A stretch of 64,000 nt of DNA from assembly GCF_019511645.1 (NCBI RefSeq), contig NZ_JAEUAX010000004.1, forward strand, positions 62,001 to 126,000. Direction: 5' to 3'. Position 1 is the stretch's first letter, and the number at the start of each line of letters is the position of its first letter. The notes below the pieces were generated by a model, which saw only the letters and a program-made list of their open reading frames with translations, was not told the origin of the DNA and made no database searches. The stretch comes from Microbacterium ureisolvens. GTDB taxonomy: Bacteria; Actinomycetota; Actinomycetes; Actinomycetales; Microbacteriaceae. This document shows, one piece after another, positions 16,788 to 25,538 of the stretch. Made by a program: the position numbers and the translations under genes.

Positions 16788-17438
16788 CTACTCCCCCGCG
16801 AGACCGCCGAGCAGGTGACCGAACGAACGGCCTTCACCGAGGTAGTTGGCGGGATCGAACGGGTCGGAGTCCGTCGCGGGCTGGCGCCGCGCGATGGCGT
16901 CCGCGAGTTCCCGGGCACCGCGGTCGATGCGCTCCCCGAGCGGCGCCACGTTGTCGGCCGACGAGCCCCAGTCGCTCGACGCGGCGAACACGCCTGTCGA
17001 CACGGGCTCTGCGTGCAGGTATGTGAACAGCGGCCGGATTGCGTAGTCGATCGCGAGCGAGTGCCGGGCGGTGCCCGCGTTCGCGCCGATCAGCACCGGC
17101 TTGCCGGTGAGTGCGTCGGGGTCGAGCACGTCGATGAACGACTTGAAGAGCCCCGAGTAGCTCGTCGAGAAGATCGGAGTGACAGCGATCACGGCGTCCG
17201 CCGAGACGACCGCGTTGATCACCGACTCGAGGGCCGGCGGTGCGAAGCCCGTCAGGAGGTTGTTCGTGATGTCGTGCGCGTAGTCGCGCAGCTCGAACAC
17301 GTCCACCTCGACCTCGATACCGCGCTCGGACAGCTGCTTCGCCGTCGCGGCGGCGAGGCGGTCGGCGAGCATGCGGGTCGAGGACGGGTTCGACAGGCCG
17401 GCCGAGACCACCGCGATGCGGCGCGCTGAGGTGGTCAT
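16788..17438 (-). CDS. CE1759-family NAD(P)H-dependent FMN reductase
   Basis: 216 residues with a flavodoxin-like fold. The FMN phosphate loop is IAVVSAGLSNPSSTRMLADRL near the N terminus; VIAVTPIFSTSYSGLFKSFIDVLDPDALTGKPVLIGANAGTARHSL contains the typical P-x-F-x-x-S-Y-S-G-x-F-K-x-x-x-D pattern. It supplies reduced FMN to a partner monooxygenase. The ATG at 17438 lies one base after the stop of the upstream luciferase-like gene, with GAGGCGTG before it, so the two form a tight operon. A much longer upstream open frame is a shadow of that neighbour. Confidence 0.9.
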   Translation of the reverse strand: MTTSARRIAVVSAGLSNPSSTRMLADRLAAATAKQLSERGIEVEVDVFELRDYAHDITNNLLTGFAPPALESVINAVVSADAVIAVTPIFSTSYSGLFKSFIDVLDPDALTGKPVLIGANAGTARHSLAIDYAIRPLFTYLHAEPVSTGVFAASSDWGSSADNVAPLGERIDRGARELADAIARRQPATDSDPFDPANYLGEGRSFGHLLGGLAGE

Positions 17439-17439
17439 C

Positions 17440-18666
17440 TCACGCCTCCTTCCGGCCGAGGCCGAACGCGGCACCCGCCGGGGCGGGGCTGTCCTGGTAG
17501 GGGCTCGCGCCCACGAGGTTGTCACCGCGGTTCGCGCCGGGGATGGCCTGGCGCGGCGCCTCGTCGCCGTACTTCGCGGCCACGAGGTTCGCGTGGGTCG
17601 GGGCATCCGGAACACCCGCCGGACGGTTCTTCTGCAGCTCCTTGCGCAGCACCGGAACCACCTCACCGCCCAGGATGTCGAGCTGCTCGAGCACGGTCTT
17701 GAGCGGCAGGCCGGCGTGGTCCATGAGGAACAACTGGCGCTGGTAGTCGCCGTACGTCTCGCGCATGGCGGCGTAGCGGTCGATCACCTGTTGCGGCGAG
17801 CCCACGGTGAGCGGGGTCATCTCACTGAAGTCCTCCAGCGACGGGCCGTGGCCGTACACCGGCGCGTTGTCGAAGTACGGGCGGAACTGCGTCACCGCGT
17901 CCTGAGACTTCGCCGCCATGAAGACCTGCCCGCCGAGCCCGACGATCGCCTGCTCGGGCGTGCCGTGGCCGTAGTGCGCGAAGCGCTGGCGGTACAGCGC
18001 GATCAGGCGCTGGTAGTGCTCCTTCGGCCAGAAGATGTTGTTCGCGAAGAAGCCGTCGCCGTAGTACGCGGCCTGCTCGGCGATCTCGGGCGTGCGGATC
18101 GAGCCGTGCCACACGAACGGCGCGACGCCGTCGAGCGGGCGGGGAGTCGAAGTGAAGCCCTGCAGCGGGGTGCGGAACTGGCCCTCCCAGTCCACGACGT
18201 CCTCCCGCCAGAGGCGGTGCAGCAGGTTGTAGTTCTCGATCGCGAGGGGCAGGCCCTGGCGGATGTCCTTGCCGAACCACGGGTACACCGGGCCGGTGTT
18301 GCCTCGACCGATCATGAGGTCGGCGCGGCCGTCCGACACGTGCTGCAGCATCGCGTAGTCCTCGGCGATCTTCACCGGGTCGTTCGTGGTGATGAGCGTC
18401 GTGGCCGTCGAGAGGATGAGGCGCTCGGTCTGCGCGGCGATGTACGCGAGGGTCGTGGTCGGCGACGACGACCAGAACGGCGGGTTGTGGTGCTCGCCCA
18501 GGGCGAAGACGTCGAGGCCCACCTCCTCGGCGTGCTTCGCGATCCTCAGGGTCGCCTTGATCCGCTCCGCCTCACTGGGCGTGGTGCCGTCGGTCGGGTC
18601 CTGGGTGATGTCGGACACCGTGAAGATGCCGAACTGCATACCCGACCACGTGGTGCTCTCGCTCAC
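17440..18666 (-). CDS. CE1758-family FMN-dependent luciferase-like monooxygenase
   Basis: 408 residues of the bacterial luciferase (LLM) barrel. Visible signatures: MQFGIFTVSDIT at the first strand, LDVFALGEHHNPPFWSSSPTTTLAYIAAQTERLILSTATTLITTNDPVKIAEDYAMLQHVSDGRADLMIGRGN (the E-H-H and the A-E-x-x-A-x-L-x-x-x-S-x-G-R segments). It probably oxidises an unknown small molecule with FMNH2 from the adjacent reductase. The GTG at 18666 is preferred: GGAGAA lies eight bases upstream; upstream in-frame ATG at 18717 gives a low-complexity extension. The 160-base upstream region holds an AT-rich patch around 18716-18745 that probably includes the promoter. Confidence 0.9.
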   Translation of the reverse strand: MSESTTWSGMQFGIFTVSDITQDPTDGTTPSEAERIKATLRIAKHAEEVGLDVFALGEHHNPPFWSSSPTTTLAYIAAQTERLILSTATTLITTNDPVKIAEDYAMLQHVSDGRADLMIGRGNTGPVYPWFGKDIRQGLPLAIENYNLLHRLWREDVVDWEGQFRTPLQGFTSTPRPLDGVAPFVWHGSIRTPEIAEQAAYYGDGFFANNIFWPKEHYQRLIALYRQRFAHYGHGTPEQAIVGLGGQVFMAAKSQDAVTQFRPYFDNAPVYGHGPSLEDFSEMTPLTVGSPQQVIDRYAAMRETYGDYQRQLFLMDHAGLPLKTVLEQLDILGGEVVPVLRKELQKNRPAGVPDAPTHANLVAAKYGDEAPRQAIPGANRGDNLVGASPYQDSPAPAGAAFGLGRKEA

Positions 18667-18827
18667 GATCGCTTCTCCGCTCTTTCGCCGTGCGGGTTCT
18701 CCGTCGTGCGAATCCATGCAAATGAATGTATCTCGTGCAACGTGTGCGCTCCAAGATTATTCCGGCCCGTGTCGGAATGGATGGCGGCCCCGATCCGGCG
18801 AGTGCGGGAGACGGATGCTGAACCCCG

Positions 18828-19721
18828 CTATCCGCCTTCTCGTCGCCCGTCGGCGAAGAGCTGCAGCATGTCGCGCGCGAGCTGGTGCGGGGCCGTCTCG
18901 CAGGGCGCGTGGCCCGTGGGGTAGATCGCGACGCGCGCGCCGATCCGCGCGGCATAGGCATCGTGCTGCGCCTGAGGCCAGAGGTCCTGCTCCCCGACGG
19001 CGATGAGCTTCGGGATGTCGACGGCGGCGACCGCGTCGGCGAAGTCCGGCGTCGCCATCATGAGGCCGATGACGTCGTCGATGCAGGCGCGCCCCGTGAT
19101 GCCCAGGCGCTCGCGGACGAAGGCGATGCGCCCGGGAGGCGTGCGGTTGAGGTTGTAGCGGATGCCCCACAGGATGAGCCCCGCTGCGCGGTGCGGCGAC
19201 ATGTCGGAGATCGGCCCGATGTGCTTCACCCCGCGGAACACCTGCCCGGTCGCGGGGGGCGCCGCCATCAGCGTGAGGCTCAGGAAGAGGTCGGGGCGCG
19301 CGACGAGCGCGAGCTCGGTGACGAGCCCCGCGAAGCTGTAACCCAGAACGTGCGCGGGGCCGGCCTCCTCGAGGATCGCGAGCAGGTCGCCGACGAACAG
19401 CGCGTAGTCGTACGAAGCCCGTGGCGGGTCGAGGTGCTGCGGGCCGGCGGCGGCCGACTCGTAGTGCCCGGCGATGTCGTAGGACTCGACGCGATAGCCG
19501 GCGGCCGCCAGCAGCGGGAACAGGAGGACGAAGTCCTCCTTGGATCCCGCGACGCCCGGCACCAGCACGACCCTCGGCGCGTCGGGGTCGCCGAGGCGCA
19601 CGCGCGCGAGACCGCCACTGGGGGCGCGGAACACGTCGCGCACGGTGCCGGTGGGAAAGACATGCCAGTCGAGGTCGGCAATGGCCTGGTCGCGCTGCAG
19701 CGCGTCGTCGATCGTCGTCAT
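18828..19721 (-). CDS. Alpha/beta-hydrolase
   Basis: 297 residues with a complete hydrolase fold. The nucleophile elbow is GYSFAG (S in AHVLGYSFAGLVTELAL), the oxyanion region is VLVPGVAGSKEDF, the acid is likely in IAVGEQDLWPQAQ, and the histidine lies in IYPTGHAPCETAPH. The substrate is unknown; the cap region is short. The ATG at 19721 is chosen because conserved sequence begins just after it. It is divergent from the acyltransferase gene at 19903, with about 180 bases between. Confidence 0.85.
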   Translation of the reverse strand: MTTIDDALQRDQAIADLDWHVFPTGTVRDVFRAPSGGLARVRLGDPDAPRVVLVPGVAGSKEDFVLLFPLLAAAGYRVESYDIAGHYESAAAGPQHLDPPRASYDYALFVGDLLAILEEAGPAHVLGYSFAGLVTELALVARPDLFLSLTLMAAPPATGQVFRGVKHIGPISDMSPHRAAGLILWGIRYNLNRTPPGRIAFVRERLGITGRACIDDVIGLMMATPDFADAVAAVDIPKLIAVGEQDLWPQAQHDAYAARIGARVAIYPTGHAPCETAPHQLARDMLQLFADGRREGG

Positions 19722-19902
19722 CGCGCCTGCGAGATTACCGCTCGGGACGACCGTCGAGCTCGTTCTGACGCGGCGCGTAGTCGATGTGGCCGCCGTCCCC
19801 ACGCCCGTAGACGCACTCAGACAGCGTGGGACTCGGTGTCGGGCGCCAGCGGGTCGCGGCGCGCGGCGGCTAGTCTGGTCTGCGCCCCGGCGAGAGGTGA
19901 CC

Positions 19903-21084
19903 ATGACCGGCAGCAGCGTTCCGCCCACGGCGACGACCCCGACCCCGACGGGATCCATCGCCCGTCCGCGGCGACGCACGCCGTTCTGGGACAACGCGCG
20001 GTTCGCGTGCATCGTGTTCGTCGTGCTCGGCCACGCGGTGCAGCGCCTCACGTACGACTCCGACATCGCGCTGGGGCTTTACCTGGTGATCTACGCGTTC
20101 CATATGCCCGCATTCGCGATCATCTCCGGTTACTTCTCGAAGTCGGATGCGCCGACCAAGACGCAGATGGCGCGCGTGATCACCGACATCCTGGTGCCGT
20201 ACCTCGTCTTCGAGGGGTTGTGGACCCTGACCAAGTGGCTGGTCGAGGGCCAGGCGAACCCCAACATCACCCAGCCCTCCTGGACGCTGTGGTTCCTGCT
20301 CGCGCTCGGCATCTTCCGGCTCGTGCTCCCCTACCTCGCCCTGCTGCGCTGGCCGCTGCTGTGGACGGTGGCGATCTCGATCGGCGCCGGCTATCTGCCC
20401 AACATCGGCTCGACGTTCTCGCTGTCGCGCACGCTGGGCCTGCTGCCGTTCTTCACGCTCGGCTGGTGGCTGCGCGAGCACGACGTCGTGGCGCGGCTGC
20501 GCCTTCTCGACCGCCGTCCCTGGTGGGTGGTCGCCGGCGGTCTCGGACTGTTCGCCGTCGCCGGTTGGGCGGCGTGGTTCTTCGTCGACGACTGGCGCGC
20601 GATGAACCTGCGCGAGTGGCTGTTCTACGACGAGAACTACGCGTCGATCGGCGGCACGCAGTGGTGGGCTGGCGGCGTGCGTCTCGCGCTCATGGTCATC
20701 GCCGTGGTGCTGTCGACGGCGTTCTTCGCACTCGTGCCGCGCGACACGCACTGGTGGACGCACTTCGGCCAGTACACGATGTACGTCTATCTCCTGCACT
20801 CGTTCGTGCTGTACCCGTTCCGCGAGAACGGCCTCCTGCGCAACGCCGAGCCGACCTGGCTCTGGCTGCCGCTCGTGATCGTCGGATCCGTGCTCATCGC
20901 GCTGGGGCTCGCGACGAAGCCGGTGCGCCGCATCTTCCGTCCGCTGGTCGAGCCGCGCCCGACGTGGCTGTTCGCCGATCGCACCCTCGCGCGCCGTGAG
21001 GGGCGGCGCAACGATCCCACGGGCTCGCGCCGGCCCCGGGAAGACCCCCGGCCGCCACGACCCGACCCGCGCCAGAACGGCTAG
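19903..21084 (+). CDS. Acyltransferase 3 family membrane protein
   Basis: 393 residues with about ten membrane segments, of the acyltransferase-3/fucose-4-O-acetylase-like group. The N-terminal signature RTPFWDNARFACIVFVVLGHAVQRL (W-D-N-x-R, H in GH) matches the first membrane helix with its essential histidine, and YAFHMPAFAIISGYFSK is the second motif. These proteins transfer acyl groups from cytoplasmic acyl-CoA to exported sugars or lipids. The C-terminal 40 residues are a basic, proline-rich tail. GAGAGGTGACC precedes the ATG. It may modify an envelope glycan; no biosynthetic cluster surrounds it. Confidence 0.87.
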   Translation: MTGSSVPPTATTPTPTGSIARPRRRTPFWDNARFACIVFVVLGHAVQRLTYDSDIALGLYLVIYAFHMPAFAIISGYFSKSDAPTKTQMARVITDILVPYLVFEGLWTLTKWLVEGQANPNITQPSWTLWFLLALGIFRLVLPYLALLRWPLLWTVAISIGAGYLPNIGSTFSLSRTLGLLPFFTLGWWLREHDVVARLRLLDRRPWWVVAGGLGLFAVAGWAAWFFVDDWRAMNLREWLFYDENYASIGGTQWWAGGVRLALMVIAVVLSTAFFALVPRDTHWWTHFGQYTMYVYLLHSFVLYPFRENGLLRNAEPTWLWLPLVIVGSVLIALGLATKPVRRIFRPLVEPRPTWLFADRTLARREGRRNDPTGSRRPREDPRPPRPDPRQNG

Positions 21085-21141
21085 GACGAACCGCGCGGAC
21101 CCGGCGGTCGCGTGCGGGCGCACACGACCTCGGATCACCCG

Positions 21142-22092
21142 TCAGTCCACGGCACGCGCATAGCGCTCCGCGAGACGCCGCAGGTGCGGCAGGAGCTCGG
21201 CGGGCGAGTCCACCGTGAAGTCCATGCCCAGCATCCCGATGTAAGCGGCGATCGTCTCGAGGCTGTCGGCACCCGTGACAAGCACCGAGGTCGACGGGTC
21301 CACCGCCTCGACCACTCCGACCGTCGGATTGATACGCGCGATCACCTGCTCGGCAGGCGCCGCGATCCGCAGTCGCGCGTGCACGTTCCATCCCCCGGCC
21401 GCGATCGAGCGCAGAGCGAAGTCCGTGAAGTCTCCCCCGGGCACGGGCACGGGGTCGAAGCGTCGCCGCGTCGGCATGCGGGGCTGGATCCAGTCCAGCC
21501 GGAACGTCTCCCATTCCTCGGTGTCGGGGTCGCGCGCGACGAGGTACCACCGGCGCTGCCAGCTGAGCAGTCGGTACGGCTCCACACGCCGCGGGGTGCC
21601 TCGATCGTCGAAGCGGAGCCACTCCCCGGCGTGCACGGCGTGAGCGACGGCGGCGAGCACCTGTGAGTCGACCTCGGGGTCGGGCGCGTCGGTGCCGACG
21701 TTCTCGGGCCCGCTGTCGATCGTCGCCGCGACCGCGTCGACGGTCGGCCGCAGTCGCTCGGGCAGCACCTGGAGCAGCTTCGCGAGCGCGCGGGCGCCCG
21801 CCTCGTCCACGCCGGCGACGCCGCGGGCCACGCGCAACCCGATGGCCACGGCGACGGCCTCCTCGTCGTCCAGCAGCAGGGGCGGCAGCTTTCCGCCCGC
21901 CGCCAGCCGGTACGACCCGGCACGGCCCCGCTCGGCCTCGACGGGATAGCCGAGGGAGCGCAGGCGCTCGATGTCGGTGCGGATCGTGCGCACCGAGACG
22001 TCGAGGCGTGCGGCCAGTTCGGGACCGGGCCACCGTGGTCGGCCCTGCAGCAGGGCCAGCAGCGCGAGCATCCGCGCGGATGTGTCGGCCAT
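21142..22092 (-). CDS. WYL-domain transcriptional regulator (YafY type)
   Basis: 316 residues. An N-terminal winged helix-turn-helix (MADTSARMLALLALLQGRPRW then LAARLDVSVRTIRTDIERLRSLGYPV), a linker with LPPLLLDDEEAVAVAIGL, and a WYL domain at ~150-200 (YRLLSWQRRWYLVARDPDTEEWETFRLDWI) followed by a WCX-like C-terminal part. WYL domains sense ligands, often nucleic-acid-like or small molecules. The start at 22092 gives the canonical MADTSARML opening. It is divergent from the epoxide hydrolase, and the dyad at 22140-22162 in between is a probable operator. Confidence 0.88.
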   Translation of the reverse strand: MADTSARMLALLALLQGRPRWPGPELAARLDVSVRTIRTDIERLRSLGYPVEAERGRAGSYRLAAGGKLPPLLLDDEEAVAVAIGLRVARGVAGVDEAGARALAKLLQVLPERLRPTVDAVAATIDSGPENVGTDAPDPEVDSQVLAAVAHAVHAGEWLRFDDRGTPRRVEPYRLLSWQRRWYLVARDPDTEEWETFRLDWIQPRMPTRRRFDPVPVPGGDFTDFALRSIAAGGWNVHARLRIAAPAEQVIARINPTVGVVEAVDPSTSVLVTGADSLETIAAYIGMLGMDFTVDSPAELLPHLRRLAERYARAVD

Positions 22093-22139
22093 GTCGCTCG
22101 GCACACCACCGATCTGGATTTCCGGCCACCGGTTCAGAT

Positions 22140-22162
22140 ATCAGGAAGATAACCTGCCTGAT
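22140..22162. promoter_or_regulatory. Candidate operator between the WYL regulator and epoxide hydrolase genes
   Basis: A perfect 6-bp dyad, ATCAGG at 22140-22145 and CCTGAT at 22157-22162, separated by 11 bases. It covers the spacer region just upstream of the TAACGT -10 box (22170-22175) of the epoxide hydrolase gene, so a protein bound here could block that promoter. The obvious candidate is the WYL regulator encoded divergently. Confidence 0.5.
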
Positions 22163-22182
22163 TCGACCATAACGTCGAAGAC

Positions 22183-23324
22183 ATGGACAACGCAACCACC
22201 CCCACCGCCGTCATCCGCCCCTTCCGCATCGACATCGCGCAGACCGACCTCGACGACCTCGCCGACCGCCTCGCGCGCACGCGGCTGCCGCAGCCGGCAC
22301 CGTCCGACGACTGGGACTCGGGCACGCCGAACGGCTACCTCGCCGAAGCGGTCGCGCGGTGGCGCGACGGCTTCGACTGGCGCGCCGCCGAGGCGCGGAT
22401 GAACGAGTTCGCGCACTTCACCACCGAGATCGACGGGCAGACCATCCACTTCGTGCACGTGCGCTCGCCGCACGCGGGGGCGACGCCGCTGCTGCTCGCC
22501 CACACCTACCCCGGCTCGTTCGTGGACTACCTCGACATGATCGCGCCCCTCGTCGACCCCGTCGCGCACGGCGGCCGCGCCGAGGACGCCTTCGACGTCG
22601 TCGTGCCCGACGCGCCGGGCTTCGGCTTCAGCCAGCCGGTCGCCGAGGCCGGCTGGACCACCGCGCGCGTCGCCGCCGCATACGACACGCTCATGCGCCG
22701 CCTCGGGTATGACTCCTACGGCATCCACGGCAGCGACAACGGCGCGATGGTCGCCCGCGAGCTGGGCCTCATCGACCCCGCGGGATTCCTGGGGCTGCAC
22801 GTGCTCCAGCTGTTCTCCTTCCCCTCGGGCGACCCGGCCGAGTTCGAGCGCCTCAAGCCGCAGGATCACGCTGCGCTCGAGCACATGCAGTGGTTCCAGT
22901 CGGTCGGCGCATACAACACCATGAACGCCGCCCGCCCGCAGACCATCGCCGCGGCGCTGTCGGACTCCCCCGTGGGACACTCGCGTACGCCGAGCTGTTC
23001 AACTCGTTCGGCAACGGCACGTCGCTGGTCCCGCTCGATGCGATCCTCACCGAGGTCAGCGTCGCCTGGTTCGCCAACGCCTCGGCCGGGATGAGCCGCG
23101 CGTACCGCGACAACGCCCTGGCGGATGCCGAGCCCCGCGTGAGCGACGCGCGCACGGGTGTCGCGGTGTTCAAGGACGACTTCCAGACGATCAAGGTGTT
23201 CGCCGAGCGCGACAACACGAACATCGTGCACTGGAGCCGATTCGAGCGCGGCGGCCACTACGCGGCGCTCGAGGTCCCCGAGCTCGTCGTCGACGACATC
23301 CGAGCCTTCTTCGCGCGCTCCTGA
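22183..23324 (+). pseudogene. Epoxide hydrolase (EHN-domain family), frameshifted
   Basis: The first frame (22183 to about 22977) encodes an EHN-type epoxide hydrolase N terminus: IRPFRIDIAQTDLDDLADRLARTRLP, the hydrolase core with HTYPGSFVDYLDMI, PDAPGFGFSQP, and the nucleophile segment YGIHGSDNGAMVARELG (Asp nucleophile in G-S-D-N-G). Near 22975-22980 the homology leaves this frame and resumes in the +1-shifted frame as LAYAELFNSFGNGTSLVPL and continues to 23324 with the catalytic histidine in RFERGGHYAALEVPELVVDDI. One base is missing around GTGGGACACTCGC. Both parts are otherwise intact, so this is a recent mutation, a programmed event or a sequencing error. The leaderless promoter TAACGT is intact. 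Confidence 0.85.
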
Positions 23325-23421
23325 CGCGACTCCCAGCCGGGGCTGCGGACGCTTCCGCGGCCCCGGCTTAACCGTGCGCAACAAACGGGCGGACGCTGCA
23401 TCCTCGGCCTACTCTCGCACC

Positions 23422-24444
23422 ATGACCGACCTCAACCTGCCGATCCTCGACCTCTCCCGGCTCGACGCGGGCCCGCAGGCCGCCGCGCAGTTCCGCGACG
23501 ACCTGCGCGCCGCGACCCACGACGTCGGCTTCTTCTACCTGACCGGCACGGGCGTCTCCCCGGAGCTGGAGGCCCGCCTGCACCAGGCCGCTCGCGACTT
23601 CTTCGCCCTCCCCGAGGCCGACAAGCTCGCGATCGAGAATGTCAACAGCCCGCACTTCCGCGGCTACACGCGGGTCGGCGGCGAACGGACGCAGGGGAAG
23701 GTCGACTGGCGCGAGCAGATCGACATCGGCCCCGAGCGCGAAGCGATCACCGACGAAGACGCCCCCGACTTCTCGCGGCTCATCGGCCCGAACCTGTGGC
23801 CGAGCGCCCAGCCGGAGCTCCGCGAGGTGGTCTCGGAGTGGCACGACCACCTGTCGGGGGTCGCCCGCAAGCTGCTGCGTGCGTGGGCGCTGTCGCTCGG
23901 CGCCCCCGAGAGCTACTTCGACGAGCACTTCGGCGAGCCCTCGACGCTCATCAAGATCGTGCGCTACCCGGGCAAGGAGGACCCGACGCCGCAGCAGGGT
24001 GTCGGCGCGCACAAGGACTCGGGCGTGCTGACGCTGCTGTGGGTCGAGCCCGGCAAGGGAGGTCTGCAGGTGGAGCGCGACGGAGAGTGGGTCGACGCTC
24101 CCCCGGTGCCCGGCGCCTTCGTCGTCAACATCGGCGAGCTGCTCGAGTACGCGACGCAGGGGTACCTCATCGCGACCAAGCACCGCGTGATCTCGCCGCG
24201 TTACCCTGACGACCGCATCTCGGTGCCGTTCTTCTTCAACCCGGCCCTCGACAAGCGCCTGCCGCTCATCGAGCTGCCGGCCGAGCTGGCGGCGCAGGCG
24301 CGCGGCGTCACGCAGGATCCATCCAATCCGATCCACGCCCTTTATGGTGAGAACGCCCTGAAGTCGCGCCTGCGCGCGCACCCCGACGTCGCAGGGATCC
24401 ACCACGCGGATCTCGTCGCCGCCCGGGCCGAAGCATCCGCCTGA
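23422..24444 (+). CDS. 2-oxoglutarate/Fe(II)-dependent oxygenase, isopenicillin N synthase family
   Basis: 340 residues. The N-terminal DIOX_N region (LPILDLSRLD...ATHDVGFFYLTGTGV) is followed by the double-stranded beta-helix core. The iron triad is H197-x-D199 (GVGAHKDSGVLTLL) and H254 (IATKHRVISP), and the co-substrate pair is R265-x-S267 in DRISVPFFFNP. These enzymes hydroxylate or oxidise small molecules; the exact substrate cannot be told. The ATG at 23422 follows TACTCT by six bases (leaderless). Transcribed in the same direction as the broken epoxide hydrolase and PfkB kinase, each with its own promoter. Confidence 0.92.
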   Translation: MTDLNLPILDLSRLDAGPQAAAQFRDDLRAATHDVGFFYLTGTGVSPELEARLHQAARDFFALPEADKLAIENVNSPHFRGYTRVGGERTQGKVDWREQIDIGPEREAITDEDAPDFSRLIGPNLWPSAQPELREVVSEWHDHLSGVARKLLRAWALSLGAPESYFDEHFGEPSTLIKIVRYPGKEDPTPQQGVGAHKDSGVLTLLWVEPGKGGLQVERDGEWVDAPPVPGAFVVNIGELLEYATQGYLIATKHRVISPRYPDDRISVPFFFNPALDKRLPLIELPAELAAQARGVTQDPSNPIHALYGENALKSRLRAHPDVAGIHHADLVAARAEASA

Positions 24445-24515
24445 CCTGCCTGCACCACCCCCGCGGCGTGCGCAAGGGGCTCGCGGCCGCACCGGTGCCC
24501 GCCTAGCGTCGAAGC

Positions 24516-25538
24516 ATGAGCGACGTCACGATCTTCGCACCGTCCCCGACGCTCACCGTCACCGTCGAGGAGCACGACGGCGAGCCCGACATCCACCTGC
24601 ACGCCGGCGGGCAGGGCGTGTGGCAGGCCCGCATGCTGGTGGGGCTGGGCGCCTCCGTCACGATGTGCTGCACCCTCACGGGTGAGATCGGACGGATGCT
24701 GCGTCACCTGCTCGAAGACGAGGGTCTGACGGTCGTGGGGGTCGAACGGCCGGGCAAGGCGTCGGCGTACGTGCACGACCGCCGGGGCGGCGAACGGCGC
24801 ATCGTCGCCGAGAGCGAGGGAGAGCCGCTGGCGCGCCACGATCTCGACGAGCTGTACGGCGTCGCCCTCCGCGACGGCCTGCAATCGGGTCTCGTGATCC
24901 TCAGCGGCCCCGCCGGCGGCGAGACGCTTCCCGCCGACACGTACCGCCGTCTGGCGGCGGACCTGCGCCGGGGCGGAGCGAAGGTCGTCGTCGACCTGGC
25001 CGGCAAGCGGCTCGTGGCGGCACTGGAAGGCGGGGTCGACGTGCTGAAGGTGAGCGAGGAGGAACTGGTCGCGGACGGCCTGCTCGTCGACGGCTCCCCC
25101 GCCGCGCTGCTCGCGACCATGCGCGACCTGCACCGCAGAGGCGCTGCCGCGGTCATCGTGTCGCGCGGCAGCAAGCCGCTCCTGCTGCTGGACTCCGACG
25201 GCTTCGTCGAGGTCGAGTCGCCGCGGATGGAGGTGGCCGACATGCGCGGCGCGGGAGACTCCCTCACGGCCGGTGTCGCGGCCGGGCTGGCGCGCGGTGA
25301 GTCCGTGCGCGAGGCGGTCGTCACCGGCGCGGCGGCGGGTGCGCTCAACGTCACGAGGCACGGCCTCGGCACGGGCGATCCGGAGACCATCGAACAGCTG
25401 CGCGAGTCGGTGACCGTCCGCGAGCTCGTCGACAACTCCGCGGCGGGGGTCACCCAGCCCGTCACCGGTCATGTCAGCCCGGACGGGCTGGCCGCACTGG
25501 CCGACCCGCGGCCGCCCGACGCGGAGGTGCCGCGATGA
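24516..25538 (+). CDS. PfkB-family carbohydrate kinase
   Basis: 340 residues of the ribokinase fold. HAGGQGVWQARMLVGLGASVTMCCTLTGEIG is the first PfkB signature (G-G-x-G-x-x-x-A), and MRGAGDSLTAGVAAGLARGE the second, with the catalytic Asp in GAGDS around residue 247. It is related to the 1-phosphofructokinase/tagatose kinase branch by length and layout, but HLHAGGQGVWQA replaces the common N-x-A in that motif, so the sugar is uncertain. The C-terminal 45 residues are a low-complexity tail. Leaderless: TAGCGT, CGAAGC, ATG. Its last four bases overlap surE (ATGA), indicating an operon. Confidence 0.87.
   Translation: MSDVTIFAPSPTLTVTVEEHDGEPDIHLHAGGQGVWQARMLVGLGASVTMCCTLTGEIGRMLRHLLEDEGLTVVGVERPGKASAYVHDRRGGERRIVAESEGEPLARHDLDELYGVALRDGLQSGLVILSGPAGGETLPADTYRRLAADLRRGGAKVVVDLAGKRLVAALEGGVDVLKVSEEELVADGLLVDGSPAALLATMRDLHRRGAAAVIVSRGSKPLLLLDSDGFVEVESPRMEVADMRGAGDSLTAGVAAGLARGESVREAVVTGAAAGALNVTRHGLGTGDPETIEQLRESVTVRELVDNSAAGVTQPVTGHVSPDGLAALADPRPPDAEVPR

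Noticed and set aside
17440-25538. A secondary-metabolite cluster formed by the monooxygenase, hydrolases, oxygenase and acyltransferase genes.
   Set aside because: The genes face different directions and mostly have their own promoters; no synthase, NRPS or PKS gene is present.
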